The position numbers and the translations under genes are program-made. Below are positions 1 to 8,331 of a stretch of 45,410 bases of DNA, one piece after another. This DNA is from Streptomyces sp. ISL-66. Its GTDB lineage: Bacteria; Actinomycetota; Actinomycetes; Streptomycetales; Streptomycetaceae. Position 1 is the stretch's first letter; the number at the start of each line of letters is the position of its first letter. The notes beneath the pieces are model-generated. The model ran no database searches, was not told the origin of the DNA, and saw only the letters and a program-made list of their open reading frames with translations. The stretch is taken from the NCBI RefSeq assembly GCF_018614135.1, contig NZ_JAGGOW010000057.1, positions 1 to 45,410 on the forward strand, written 5' to 3'.

Positions 1-105
1 GGCGCCGTCGGACCGGGCGCCGGAACGCCCGCCGTCGGACCGGCTGGTGCCGGACCGGCTGGTGCGCGGGCCGGTTCACCGGCGCCCGCGCGGGGCGGGC
101 GGTGA
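1..105 (+). CDS. C-terminal tail of an upstream gene (partial)
   Basis: Frame 1 is open from the window edge to a TGA at 103-105 and encodes a Gly/Pro/Ala/Arg-rich tail with no recognisable domain. The tail is built on short repeats of gccgtcggaccgg and ccggaccggctggtg. The stop lies 3 bases before the GTG of the next gene, which suggests the end of a translationally linked gene of the same operon. The product cannot be named. A chance open frame in GC-rich DNA is the alternative. Confidence 0.3.
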   Translation, partial: GAVGPGAGTPAVGPAGAGPAGARAGSPAPARGGR

Positions 106-108
106 GCG

Positions 109-1188
109 GTGAACGCCCCGCGCAGTCTCGTCGTACGCCTCGACAGTGCCGGGGACGTCCTGCTGGCCGGACCTGCCGTACGGGCCGTGGCGGCCGGTTC
201 CAGCCACACCACGCTGCTCTGCGGGCCGCTCGGCGTGCCTGCGGCGCAGCTGCTGCCCGGTGTGGACCAGGTCCTGGTCTACGAGGCCCCCTGGGTGGGG
301 CTGGAGCCGGGCCGGACCTCGCGGGAGGAGTGCGAACTGCTGGTGGACGCCCTGGCCGCCGGCCGGTTCGACCGCGCCGTGATCCTCGTCTCCCACCACC
401 AGAGCCCGCTCCCGGCGGCCCTGCTGCTCGCGCTCGCGGGAATCGAGCGGGTCGCGGCGGACTGCGAGGAGTATCCGGGCTCCCTGCTCGAACTGCGCCA
501 CCACCGGCTGCCGGACCGGCACGAGGCGGAGGCCGCGCTCGACCTGGTGCGGGATTTCGGATTCCCCCTGCCCGCCGGCGACGACGGCGGGCTGCGGGTG
601 TCCTCACCACCCGACACGACGCGGCTGACGGGTCCGGAGCCGTACGTCGTGCTGCACCCGGGGGCCGCGGTGAAGGCCAGGGCGTGGAGCGCGGCCCGGT
701 CCGCCCGCGCCGCGGCCGCCATGCACGAGGCGGGTCACCGGGTGGTGGTCACCGGCAGTCATGCGGAGAAGGAACTGACCGCCGAGGTGGCGGGCCGCCA
801 CGGCCTGGACCTGGGCGGTGTCACCCGGGACATGCGCGAGCTGGCGGGTGTCCTGGCGGGTGCGCGGGTCGTGGTGGCGGGCAATACGGGGCCCATGCAC
901 CTGGCCGCCGCCGTGGGCACGCCCGTGGTCTGTCTGTTCGCACCCGTCGTGCCCGCGGGACGGTGGCGGCCGTACCGCGTGCCGCACGTGCTGCTCGGCG
1001 ATCAACAGGCCGCCTGCGCGGCCACCAGAGCGCGGGTGTGCCCGACGGCGGGACATCCCTGTCTGGACTCCGTGGGGGACGACGAGGTACTGACGGCCGT
1101 GGCCGGGCTCCTCGCCGACATGCCGGAGAACGGGGGCCCCACCCGCCCGCCGCAGCCGAGCGGATCCCGTAGAGGAGCAACCGTATGA
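109..1188 (+). CDS. GT9 family (heptosyltransferase-like) glycosyltransferase
   Basis: This 359-residue protein has the two-lobed GT9 plan of ADP-heptose:LPS heptosyltransferases. The N-terminal strand carries LDSAGDVLL (residues 11-19), where the Asp of the GDV motif is the expected catalytic base. A second-lobe HPGAAVKARAW (183-193) starts the nucleotide-binding half. AGNTGPMHLAAAVG (257-270) is the family's donor-binding signature, with Asn in place of the usual Asp. The GTG start at 109 is preceded by a G-rich stretch and directly follows an upstream stop. The gene overlaps the next by ATGA at 1185-1188. With a GmhA and an HldE encoded downstream, an ADP-heptose donor is the natural inference; the acceptor is unknown. 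It should act in the cytoplasm or at the inner membrane face. GT9 membership is clear, the sugar is not proven. Confidence 0.85.
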   Translation: MNAPRSLVVRLDSAGDVLLAGPAVRAVAAGSSHTTLLCGPLGVPAAQLLPGVDQVLVYEAPWVGLEPGRTSREECELLVDALAAGRFDRAVILVSHHQSPLPAALLLALAGIERVAADCEEYPGSLLELRHHRLPDRHEAEAALDLVRDFGFPLPAGDDGGLRVSSPPDTTRLTGPEPYVVLHPGAAVKARAWSAARSARAAAAMHEAGHRVVVTGSHAEKELTAEVAGRHGLDLGGVTRDMRELAGVLAGARVVVAGNTGPMHLAAAVGTPVVCLFAPVVPAGRWRPYRVPHVLLGDQQAACAATRARVCPTAGHPCLDSVGDDEVLTAVAGLLADMPENGGPTRPPQPSGSRRGATV

Positions 1189-2147
1189 ACATCCTGCTGT
1201 GGCACGTCCACGGTTCCTGGACCACCGCCTTCGTCCAGGGTCCGCACACCTACCTCGTACCCGTCACCCCCGACCGGGGGCCCGACGGGCTGGGCCGCGC
1301 ACGTACCTTCAGCTGGCCCGAGTCGGTGCGCGAGGTGACCCCTGCCGAACTCGCGGACGCCGCCGTGGACCTCGTCATCCTGCAACGGCCCCACGAAGCG
1401 GAACTGGCCGAGCGCTGGCTGGGCCGCCGCCCGGGCCGTGACGTCCCCGCCGTGTACCTGGAGCACAACGCGCCGGACGGCGCCGTACCGCTGACACGCC
1501 ACCCGTGCGCCGACCGCGACGATCTGACGATCGTCCACGTGACCCACTTCAACCGGCTGTTCTGGGACAGCGGCAGGACGCGCGCCGAGGTCATCGAACA
1601 CGGCATCGTCGATCCCGGCCACCTCTACACGGGCGCCCTCCCCCGCGCGGCCGTGGTCGTCAACGAGCCGATCAGGCGCGGCCGTTACACCGGCACCGAT
1701 CTGCTGCCCGAGCTGTCCCGGGCCGTTCCGCTGGACGTCTTCGGCATGCGCACCCAGGGCGTGGGCGAGCAGCTGGGGCTGTCAGAGGACCGGTGCCGGG
1801 CGTACGAGCTGCCCCAACGCGACCTGCACAGGGCGATGGCCGAACGCCGCCTGTACCTGCACCCGGTGCGCTGGACGTCACTGGGACTTTCCCTGCTGGA
1901 AGCCATGCACCTGGGCATGCCCGTCGTGGCCCTGGCCGCCACGGAGGCGGTCGAAGCGGTCCCGCCCGGGACCGGGATCCTGTCCACCCGGCCCGAGGTG
2001 CTGGCCCGGGCGGCCCTCCACTACCTCAACGAACCGCAAGCGGCCGCCGAGGACGGCGCGCGTGCCCGCCAGTGCGCCCTCGAAAGGTACGGGCTCAAAC
2101 GCTTCTTGGACGACTGGGAGCGCCTGATGACGGAGGTACGGTCATGA
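1185..2147 (+). CDS. Glycosyltransferase, GT4-like, short form
   Basis: This 320-residue protein has a GT-B-like C-terminal half. SLGLSLLEAMHLGMPVVAL (about residues 229-247) resembles the E-x7-E donor-binding region of GT4 enzymes, followed by a PPGTG turn. The N-terminal half (MNILLWHVHGSW) is divergent and lacks a clear glycine-rich loop, and the whole protein is about 60-100 residues shorter than ordinary GT4 enzymes. The ATG at 1185 has GAGGAGC just upstream. It overlaps both neighbours by 4 bases (ATGA at 1185 and at 2144), so three glycosyltransferases are translationally coupled and probably build one glycan. Donor and acceptor are unknown. Confidence 0.75.
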   Translation: MNILLWHVHGSWTTAFVQGPHTYLVPVTPDRGPDGLGRARTFSWPESVREVTPAELADAAVDLVILQRPHEAELAERWLGRRPGRDVPAVYLEHNAPDGAVPLTRHPCADRDDLTIVHVTHFNRLFWDSGRTRAEVIEHGIVDPGHLYTGALPRAAVVVNEPIRRGRYTGTDLLPELSRAVPLDVFGMRTQGVGEQLGLSEDRCRAYELPQRDLHRAMAERRLYLHPVRWTSLGLSLLEAMHLGMPVVALAATEAVEAVPPGTGILSTRPEVLARAALHYLNEPQAAAEDGARARQCALERYGLKRFLDDWERLMTEVRS

Positions 2148-3412
2148 AATCCCCCGCTGCCCTCCCGTCGCGGTCGCCCGTCCGGCGTCGGCCCCTGTCG
2201 TTGGCCCTGGTCTCCGAACACGCGAGCCCCCTCGCAACACTCGGCGGCGTCGACGCCGGCGGCCAGAACGTGCACGTCGCCTGTCTCGCCGGGGCGCTGG
2301 CCGACCGTGGCCACCGCGTGACGGTGTACACCCGGCGGGATGCCCGGGACCTGCCGGAAAGCAGTCGGCTGCGCCCGGGCGTGACGGTCCACCACGTGCC
2401 GGCCGGTCCGGCGGAACACCTGCCCAAGGACGAACTACTGCCGCACATGCCGGAGTTCGCCCACTACCTGGTGCGTCACTGGCAGCAGACCCGCAGGCCC
2501 GACCTGGTGCACTCCCACTTCTGGATGTCGGGGCTCGCCTCGCTGGCGGCGGCTCGGGAGCTGCGGCTGCCGATGCTGCACACCTACCACGCGCTGGGAA
2601 CCGTCAAGAGGCGCCATCAAGGTGCCGCCGACCCCAGTCCGCCGTCGCGCATCGGCTGCGAGCGGGAGGTCGGCTTCGGCTGCGACCGGGTGGTCGCCAC
2701 CTGCCGCGACGAGGTCACCGAACTCGCCCGCATGGGCATTCCCGGGGGCAAGGCCGACGTCGTGCCGTGCGGAGTGGACGTCGAGCGGTTCCGGCCGGAC
2801 GGGCCCGCCGCCGAGCGCGGGACGGCCCATCGCTACCGGCTGCTCCAGCTGGGGCGGCTGGTCCCCCGCAAGGGCGCGGCGCTGTCCGTCGCCGCGCTGG
2901 CGCACCTGCCGGAGGCGGAGCTCGTCATCGCGGGCGGGCCGCCCGCCGAACAGCTCGACCGGGACCCCGAGGTACGCAGGCTGCGCGCCATCGCGGAGGG
3001 CGCCGGGGTCGCCGACCGCGTCCGCTTCCTCGGCGCCGTGCCCTGCGAGGAGGTGCCGGCCCTGCTGCGCAGTGCCGACGTCGTGCTGTGCCCGGCGGAC
3101 TACGAGCCGTTCGGCATCGTGCCGCTGGAAGCCATGGCCTGCGGCCGGCCGGTCGTGGCCAGTGCCGTCGGGGGGCAGCTGGACACCGTGGCCGACCGGG
3201 AGACGGGGCGGCTGGTCCCGCCCGGCGACTTCCCCGCGCTGGCGGCGGCAGTGGCCGAACTGCTGGCCGACGAGGGTCTGCGCCGGGAGTACGGCGCGGC
3301 CGGGCGCCGCCGGGTGCTCAGCCGGTACGGCTGGGCGCAGGTCGCCGCGGCGACGGAGCGGTCCTACCGCTCCGCGCTCGCCGGGCGGCTCGCCTTGGCC
3401 GCGGCGCCCTGA
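2144..3412 (+). CDS. GT4 family glycosyltransferase (retaining, GT-B)
   Basis: This 422-residue enzyme is of the sucrose-phosphate-synthase/MshA-like type. Near the N-terminus it has GGVDAGGQNVHV (about 28-39), the glycine-rich acceptor/donor loop. Then come the linker VVPCGVDVERFRP, the start of the second Rossmann lobe LLQLGRLVPRKG, and the nucleotide-sugar site YEPFGIVPLEAMACGRPVV with its E-x7-E pair. The ATG at 2144 overlaps the previous stop (ATGA). An upstream in-frame extension back to 1505 lies inside the previous gene and is rejected. A strong hairpin at 3464-3496 follows, so this is probably the last gene of the glycosyltransferase trio. MshA itself is unlikely, because no mycothiol genes lie nearby and the context is heptose-related. 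Confidence 0.85.
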   Translation: MKSPAALPSRSPVRRRPLSLALVSEHASPLATLGGVDAGGQNVHVACLAGALADRGHRVTVYTRRDARDLPESSRLRPGVTVHHVPAGPAEHLPKDELLPHMPEFAHYLVRHWQQTRRPDLVHSHFWMSGLASLAAARELRLPMLHTYHALGTVKRRHQGAADPSPPSRIGCEREVGFGCDRVVATCRDEVTELARMGIPGGKADVVPCGVDVERFRPDGPAAERGTAHRYRLLQLGRLVPRKGAALSVAALAHLPEAELVIAGGPPAEQLDRDPEVRRLRAIAEGAGVADRVRFLGAVPCEEVPALLRSADVVLCPADYEPFGIVPLEAMACGRPVVASAVGGQLDTVADRETGRLVPPGDFPALAAAVAELLADEGLRREYGAAGRRRVLSRYGWAQVAAATERSYRSALAGRLALAAAP

Positions 3413-3463
3413 TCCCGCCTCCGGCCGGGCCCCTGTGCCCGTGTGCCATCCCGTCCGATGGCC

Positions 3464-3496
3464 GCTGCCGGCCGGTCGCCCCGACCGGCCGGCAGC
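3464..3496 (+). terminator. Strong hairpin after the glycosyltransferase trio
   Basis: A perfect 15-bp stem (3464-3478 with 3482-3496) closes a 3-base loop, 51 bases after the GT4 stop. There is no T-tract, as is usual for streptomycete terminators. It separates the glycosyltransferases from gmhA-hldE. Downstream is a short run of gcaccgca repeats. Confidence 0.6.
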
Positions 3497-3588
3497 CCCG
3501 TAGCACCGCAGCACCGCAGCCCCCGCAGTACCGATGCCCGAAGGAGGTGGGGAGCGGACCTCCCCCGGGAGCGACCGCCCCGACGCCC

Positions 3589-4239
3589 ATGAGCCAATTC
3601 TCCGTACACGCAGGAGCCCACCAGCACTGCCAGTCGCTCGAGGACGCACTGCGCCGGATGCGCGGCCACAGCCTGGACCAGCTCGCCCGCTGGGGCCACC
3701 GGCTCGCCGCGGTACTGCCCGCGGGCGGCCGGCTGCTCGCCGCCGGCAACGGCGGCAGCGCGGCCCAGGCACAGCATCTGACCGCGGAGCTCGTCGGCCG
3801 CTACCTCCACGAGCGCCCCGCCTACTCGGCGATCGCCCTGCACGCGGAGACGTCCAGCGTCACTGCCATCGGCAACGACTACGGGTTCGACCAGGTCTTC
3901 GCCCGGCAGGTGGCGGCGCACGGGCGGGACGGGGACGTCCTGCTCCTCCTGTCGACCTCGGGGCGGAGCACCAACCTGCTGTCCGCCGCGATGACGGCCC
4001 GCGCGGCGGGCGTGGAGGTCTGGGCCCTGACCGGCGCCTCCCCCAATCCGCTCGCGGAGGCCGCCGACGAGTCCTTGTGCATCGACGCGGCCACCACCGC
4101 GACCGTGCAGGAGGCCCATCTGGTGGCGGTGCACCTGCTGTGCGAGTCCTTCGACGCGGCCCTCGCCGCGGCCGGGCCCGCCGCCGCGCGCAGGACGTCC
4201 CGGCCCCCGGTCCCCGCCGTCGTCAGGGGGACCTCGTGA
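3589..4239 (+). CDS. gmhA: Sedoheptulose 7-phosphate isomerase, GmhA-like SIS protein
   Basis: This 216-residue SIS-domain protein should convert sedoheptulose 7-phosphate to D-glycero-D-manno-heptose 7-phosphate. The sugar-phosphate loop GNGGSAAQAQH and the STSGRSTN loop are intact. The metal/catalytic residues of the family are all present: His63 and Glu67 in QHLTAE, Gln174 and His182 in VQEAHLVAVH. From memory these match E. coli GmhA His61, Glu65, Gln172 and His180 with a constant offset of two, which supports the ATG at 3589. A GGAGG at 3543-3547 is too far upstream to serve this ATG, and an in-frame GTG at 3547 is an alternative with a poor Shine-Dalgarno position. The stop overlaps the hldE GTG (GTGA at 4236-4239), so the two are translated together. 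The product feeds HldE. Confidence 0.88.
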   Translation: MSQFSVHAGAHQHCQSLEDALRRMRGHSLDQLARWGHRLAAVLPAGGRLLAAGNGGSAAQAQHLTAELVGRYLHERPAYSAIALHAETSSVTAIGNDYGFDQVFARQVAAHGRDGDVLLLLSTSGRSTNLLSAAMTARAAGVEVWALTGASPNPLAEAADESLCIDAATTATVQEAHLVAVHLLCESFDAALAAAGPAAARRTSRPPVPAVVRGTS

Positions 4240-5633
4240 ACGGTTCCCAGCCGCTCGTCGTGATCGGCGACGTCCTGCTCGACCGGGACATCCAGGGGGT
4301 GGCGCACCGGCTCGCACCCGATGCTCCGGCGCCCGTGGTCGACGTGACCTCCGACCTGTCGCACCCCGGGGGCGCAGGGCTGGCCGCCTTCCTGGCCGCG
4401 CGGTCGGGCCGCGACGTCGTCCTGGTCACCGCGCTCGGCGAGGACGAGGCCAGTGACCGCGTGCGCGAGGCGCTGCGGGGCCGGGTCCGACTCGTCGAGC
4501 TCCCGCTGGACGGGACACTGCCGGTGAAGACCCGGGTGATGGCCGGTGGCCGCCCCTTGGTCCGGATCGACCGGGGCGGCGGCGAGGTGGGGGCCGCGAC
4601 CGCCGCCGTACGCGAGGCGCTGGCGGGCGCGCACGCCGTCCTGGTGGCGGACTACGGCAGGGGCACGGCGGAAGCCGTACGGCAGGCGCTGGCCGAGGCG
4701 GCGCACCGCGTACCGCTGGTGTGGGACCCGCATCCGCGCGGCGGCCCGCCGGTGGCCGGGGCGCGTCTGGTGACGCCGAACGGGGCCGAGGCCGCCGCCC
4801 TGTGCCCGGACGACGGCGACTCCCTGGCGGCGCATGCCCGGCGGGGCGCCGACCTGGCGGAACGCTGGGGTGTCGCTTCGGTCGCCGTCACCCTCGGCGA
4901 GCGCGGGGTGCTCCTGACCCGGCCGCGGTCGGCGGCGCCCATGCTCGTACCGGCCCCGTACCGGGCCACGGGCGACCCCTGCGGAGCCGGCGACTGCTTC
5001 GCCGCCCTCGCGGCGGCCGCGCTCGCCGACGGGTCCCTTCCGGAGGAGGCGGTGCAGCACGCGGTGGCCGGGGCCGCCGCGTTCGTTGCGGCGGGCGGCG
5101 CGTCGGATCCGGGGCTCTGGGCGGCGCGGGCGGGAACGGCTCCGGCGCGGCCGGCGGGTGAGGACGCCTTCGCGGTGGCCGAGAGCGTACGGGCCCGGGG
5201 CGGCACCGTCGTCGCCACCGGCGGCTGCTTCGATCTGCTGCACGCGGGGCACGTGGGCCTGCTGGACAGCGCACGGCGGATCGGGGACTGCCTGATCGTC
5301 TGTGTGAACTCGGACGCGTCGCTACGGCGCTTGAAGGGACCGGGGCGGCCCCTGAACCCGCTGGAGGACCGGATGCGGGTCCTGGCGGCGCTCGGCAGCG
5401 TCGATGCCGTGGCCGCTTTCGAGGAGGACACGCCGGAGTCGCTGCTGCACGCCCTGCGACCGGACGTGTGGGTCAAGGGCGGAGACTATTCGGCCGATGC
5501 GCTCCCGGAGGCGCGGGTCCTGCGCGGCTGGGGCGGACAGGCCGTGGTGCTGCCCTACCTCGACGGCCGCTCGACCACCGGTCTCGCCCACCGCGCGGCG
5601 CGCGCCGCCCAGGGCACCGACGCGGCTCCCTGA
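4236..5633 (+). CDS. hldE: Bifunctional heptose 7-phosphate kinase / heptose 1-phosphate adenylyltransferase, HldE-like
   Basis: This 465-residue fusion matches the length and order of HldE. Residues 1 to about 300 form a PfkB/ribokinase-type kinase, with an N-terminal GDVLLDRDIQG strand and DPCGAGD, whose Asp253 is the predicted base. Residues about 320-460 form a nucleotidyltransferase with GGCFDLLHAGH; His336 and His339 give the HxGH motif. RRLKGPGRPLNPLEDRM and VKGGDYS follow. Together with GmhA it should yield ADP-D-glycero-beta-D-manno-heptose once a phosphatase (GmhB) acts between its two steps. No gmhB is in the window; it could lie upstream of position 1. No HldD epimerase is seen either. 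The GTG start overlaps the gmhA stop. A bidirectional hairpin follows at 5648. Confidence 0.9.
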   Translation: MNGSQPLVVIGDVLLDRDIQGVAHRLAPDAPAPVVDVTSDLSHPGGAGLAAFLAARSGRDVVLVTALGEDEASDRVREALRGRVRLVELPLDGTLPVKTRVMAGGRPLVRIDRGGGEVGAATAAVREALAGAHAVLVADYGRGTAEAVRQALAEAAHRVPLVWDPHPRGGPPVAGARLVTPNGAEAAALCPDDGDSLAAHARRGADLAERWGVASVAVTLGERGVLLTRPRSAAPMLVPAPYRATGDPCGAGDCFAALAAAALADGSLPEEAVQHAVAGAAAFVAAGGASDPGLWAARAGTAPARPAGEDAFAVAESVRARGGTVVATGGCFDLLHAGHVGLLDSARRIGDCLIVCVNSDASLRRLKGPGRPLNPLEDRMRVLAALGSVDAVAAFEEDTPESLLHALRPDVWVKGGDYSADALPEARVLRGWGGQAVVLPYLDGRSTTGLAHRAARAAQGTDAAP

Positions 5634-5647
5634 CGGCTCCCGCAGGA

Positions 5648-5681
5648 GGCCCGTTCCCGGCGCGAGCGGCCGGAACGGGCC
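5648..5681. terminator. Bidirectional hairpin between convergent hldE and MFS gene
   Basis: A perfect 10-bp stem (5648-5657 with 5672-5681) and a 14-base GC-rich loop lie 14 bases after the hldE stop. They also lie 70 bases beyond the stop of the convergent MFS gene, so the hairpin can serve both transcripts. Confidence 0.65.
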
Positions 5682-5703
5682 GGCTTCACGCGCGACGGCC
5701 TCA

Positions 5704-5762
5704 GGCCGCGTACGGGCTTCCCGCCATGCGCCGGCCTGGCCGCGTACGGGCCTCAGGCCGCG
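5704..5762. repeat. Short direct repeats around the MFS stop codon
   Basis: The 14-mer ggccgcgtacgggc occurs at 5704-5717 and 5738-5751. The 12-mer cctcaggccgcg occurs at about 5699 and 5751. The second copy of the 12-mer contains the TGA stop of the MFS gene (5753-5755, minus strand), so the stop region appears to have been duplicated downstream. Confidence 0.6.
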
Positions 5763-7129
5763 GTGCCCAGTCCGGCCCGGACGGGCAGGACCGGCGCGGG
5801 TACCGGGGTCGGGATCACCGGACTGGGCTTTCGGCCGCGCAGGAGGTAGGCCACGGCAACGGTGACCGCGATGACCAGTCCGCCCGCCACCAGAGTGGCC
5901 CGTACGCCTGCCAGTTCCATCAGCAGTCCCAGCATCGGCGGCGCGGCCAGGCCCCACCCGGTCCGGATCGTGGACCAGGCTCCGAGCACCCGGCCCCGCA
6001 TGCGGGCCGGCGGGTCCGTCTGCAGCACCGTGGACTGGGCGGTGTCCCCGACGGACTCGGCCACCGCCATCGGCAGGACCAGGACGAGGAGCACCGCGAG
6101 CGAGGGGGAAAGGCCGGCCAGCACCTGAAGCAGGGCGCCCGCGAAGGTCAGCAGGCCGACCAGGCGGACGCTGGGCTTGCGCAGCCGGGCGCCCAGGACG
6201 GCGCCGATGATCCCGCCGACGGCCAGGACGGTGGAGACCCTGCTGAAGGAACCCGCGTCACCGGCGAGGGGCCCGGTGACCAGGACCACCAGGGTGAGGG
6301 AGTAATTGCGGCCGAACAACGCGCTGATCGCGTTCAGCCCGGCGAGTGCGACCAGCCGGGGACGCCGCATGAAGAAGGCCAGTCCCTCCCGCGCGCTCAG
6401 GTTCTCCTCCGCGACGGGCTCGGCCACCGGTCCGGGGGCGGCTACCGCGGTCCCCGCGCCGTGCGGCTCGGCAGGGCGCGCCGCTCTGAGGAAGGGGATC
6501 ACGCAGGCCACGAAGAAGAACGACATCCCGTTCGCCGCGTACGCCGCTGCCGTGCCCAGGAAGCCGACGGCCACTCCGGCGAGCGCCGCGCCGGTGAGCC
6601 GCCCGGCACTGTGGACGAGCGAGCCCACCCCGATGGCGGAGGGCACGTCCTGCGCACGGACGAGATCGTTGCCGAGCAGCGAGCAGGCCGGGCCGTCGAC
6701 GGTGGCGATCAGACCGGTCACCGCGGCCAGTGCGAGCAGCACCGGGAGGTCGAGGCCGTCCAGGGCGACGAGCACGGCGGTCACCACGGCGACCAGGCCG
6801 AGCAGGGCCTGGCTCACGGCGGCGGTCACCTTGCGGGGCCAGCGGTCGACGGCCGCACCGCCGGCCAGGCCGAGCAGCAGGCCGGGCGCCGCCTGGATGG
6901 ACACGGACAGTCCCGTCGCGGCGGCCGACCCGGTGATCTGCAGGACGAGCAGGTTCTGCACCGTCAGCTGCATCCACGTGCCCGCGTTGGACACGAAGTT
7001 GGCGACGGCCCACCACCGCATGCTGCGGTAGCGCAAGGACCGCCACGGCGAGCGGTCAGCCGTGGCGGTGGGGTCAGCGGTGGGGGCAGCGGTCGGGGGC
7101 AGGGCGGAGGAGGACGCGGAGACAGACAC
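5753..7129 (-). CDS. MFS exporter, EntS/MFS_3-like
   Basis: This is a roughly 458-residue major facilitator. The conserved first helix region reads MRWWAVANFVSNAGTWMQ, followed by long hydrophobic segments compatible with about 12 helices. A cytoplasmic RAARPAEPHG loop lies mid-protein. The C-terminus RGRKPSPVIPTP is hydrophilic. It resembles EntS-type drug/siderophore exporters, but no substrate can be read from the sequence. The start is uncertain. GTG at 7129 is used here. TTG at 7165 would add 12 residues, and ATG at about 7026 would begin at the first conserved helix; none has a good Shine-Dalgarno. An in-frame opening back to 7420 is low-complexity and unlikely to be coding. It faces hldE convergently and the SDR at 7568 divergently. 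Confidence 0.8.
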   Translation of the reverse strand: MSVSASSSALPPTAAPTADPTATADRSPWRSLRYRSMRWWAVANFVSNAGTWMQLTVQNLLVLQITGSAAATGLSVSIQAAPGLLLGLAGGAAVDRWPRKVTAAVSQALLGLVAVVTAVLVALDGLDLPVLLALAAVTGLIATVDGPACSLLGNDLVRAQDVPSAIGVGSLVHSAGRLTGAALAGVAVGFLGTAAAYAANGMSFFFVACVIPFLRAARPAEPHGAGTAVAAPGPVAEPVAEENLSAREGLAFFMRRPRLVALAGLNAISALFGRNYSLTLVVLVTGPLAGDAGSFSRVSTVLAVGGIIGAVLGARLRKPSVRLVGLLTFAGALLQVLAGLSPSLAVLLVLVLPMAVAESVGDTAQSTVLQTDPPARMRGRVLGAWSTIRTGWGLAAPPMLGLLMELAGVRATLVAGGLVIAVTVAVAYLLRGRKPSPVIPTPVPAPVLPVRAGLGTAA

Positions 7130-7475
7130 AGATGGGTACCAGGGGACTGAGCGCGAAGCGCACAAGGAGGCAGGGGGAACGGGACGGGCGCTCCGCAGCG
7201 CCGACGCGCCAACGGCGCCAGGCCCACGGGGGTGGGGGAGGAACGATCCCGCCGACCATCGTGGCAGACGCCCCGGCGCCCCGCTGTGACCTGACCGGCC
7301 GTCGGTGCGCGGGCGGAGCCCGTGCCCTTGGGCCGCCAGGGATCGGCGGCCTCCGGTGTGTTTGCTCACATCCCCGGCGCGCCCGCGCCGCACCGGCCTC
7401 GCGTGTGCCGCGGCCCACACGGTCGGCGGCGCATCGACGCGGTACCGCCCTGCGGCCTAACCCGGCGTGCCGAAG

Positions 7476-7514
7476 GCGCGGCCACCGGTGACAGTGGAGG
7501 CACCGTGGCCGCGC
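7476..7514. other. Long hairpin in the divergent MFS/SDR intergenic region
   Basis: Fourteen base pairs with one bulged C (7476-7490 with 7501-7514) close a 10-base loop, 53 bases upstream of the SDR ATG at 7568. The stretch from about 7130 to 7567 holds no convincing gene and must contain the divergent promoters. The hairpin could be a 5'-leader structure, an operator-like dyad or a terminator; position alone does not decide. Confidence 0.5.
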
Positions 7515-7567
7515 GGTGCGTCTGACGCGCTCCGGGCGAGCCGAAGCCGACGACGGAAGGCAGGCGG

Positions 7568-8314
7568 ATGAGCAACCCGGCGTACGTGGACCTGCGGGAC
7601 AAACAGGCGTTGGTGACCGGTGCGGCCCGCGGGCTGGGGGCCGCGATCGCCCGGCGGCTGGCCGCCGCGGGAGCCTCGGTGCTGGTGGCCGACGTGCGCC
7701 AGGACCTCGCGAAGGAGTTGTGCGAGGACATCATGGCGCAGGGCGGAAGCGCGCGGAGCATCACGATGGACGTCTGCGACCCTGGCGCCGTCGCGGACGT
7801 GTTCCGCGACGTGGACGAAGCCGGCCAGAGGGTCGACATCCTCGTCAACAATGCCGCCGTGGACGTCTCGAAGTCGGCCGAGCACCTCACCGCGGAAGAG
7901 GTCACCCGCGTGGTGAACACCAACCTCCTCGGGCCGATGTACCTGTGCCTGGAGGGCTACCGGCGCATGGTGTCCCAGGGCGGCGGCCACATCGTCAACA
8001 TCCTCTCGACCGCGGCGAACCGGACCTGGACCGAGGCCGGCCCCTACGCGGCGAGCAAGTCCGGGCTGCGGGCGTTCACCCACACCCTGTTCAAGGAGGC
8101 GCAGCGCGACTGCGAGGGCATCGGCGTGACCGGGGTGATCGCCGGCGGCATGGAGACGGCGTTCATCCTGGAGCGGTTCCCCGACGCCGACGTGTCGATG
8201 CTCCAGAGCCCCGAGATCGTCGCCGACACGGTCCTGTACGCGCTGTCCGTCCCGGTCGGCAGCGCCCTCGCGGAGCTCGTGGTGGTGCCGCGGCGGGAAC
8301 CGTCCTGGCCCTGA
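7568..8314 (+). CDS. Classical short-chain dehydrogenase/reductase
   Basis: This 248-residue Rossmann oxidoreductase has the cofactor motif TGAARGLGAA (about 17-26), then VADV, and VNNAAVD at about 94-100. The active-site Ser lies in ILSTAAN and Tyr-Lys in YAASK. An acidic residue at the end of beta-2 (VADVRQD) favours NAD(H). The ATG at 7568 has GGAAGG upstream. It lies 17 bases before a GT9 gene on the same strand, so a role in making or modifying a nucleotide sugar or glycan is possible. It is a classical-length SDR and too short to be an HldD-type extended SDR. The substrate is unknown. Confidence 0.85.
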   Translation: MSNPAYVDLRDKQALVTGAARGLGAAIARRLAAAGASVLVADVRQDLAKELCEDIMAQGGSARSITMDVCDPGAVADVFRDVDEAGQRVDILVNNAAVDVSKSAEHLTAEEVTRVVNTNLLGPMYLCLEGYRRMVSQGGGHIVNILSTAANRTWTEAGPYAASKSGLRAFTHTLFKEAQRDCEGIGVTGVIAGGMETAFILERFPDADVSMLQSPEIVADTVLYALSVPVGSALAELVVVPRREPSWP

Positions 8315-8331
8315 GACGGGGCGGGCGGGCA

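Noticed and set aside
102..1172. Plus-strand frame of 356 aa overlapping the first GT9 gene
   Set aside because: Low-complexity Arg/Gly/Ala translation typical of an alternative frame in GC-rich DNA; the GT9 frame carries all family motifs.
2435..3772. Minus-strand frame of 445 aa opposite the GT4 gene
   Set aside because: Composition is Arg/Gly/Pro-rich with no domain; it is the antisense shadow of a clear GT4 coding sequence.
7130..7420. N-terminal extension of the MFS gene
   Set aside because: About 95 Pro/Arg/Ser-rich residues without homology before the first helix; no ribosome-binding site at 7420.
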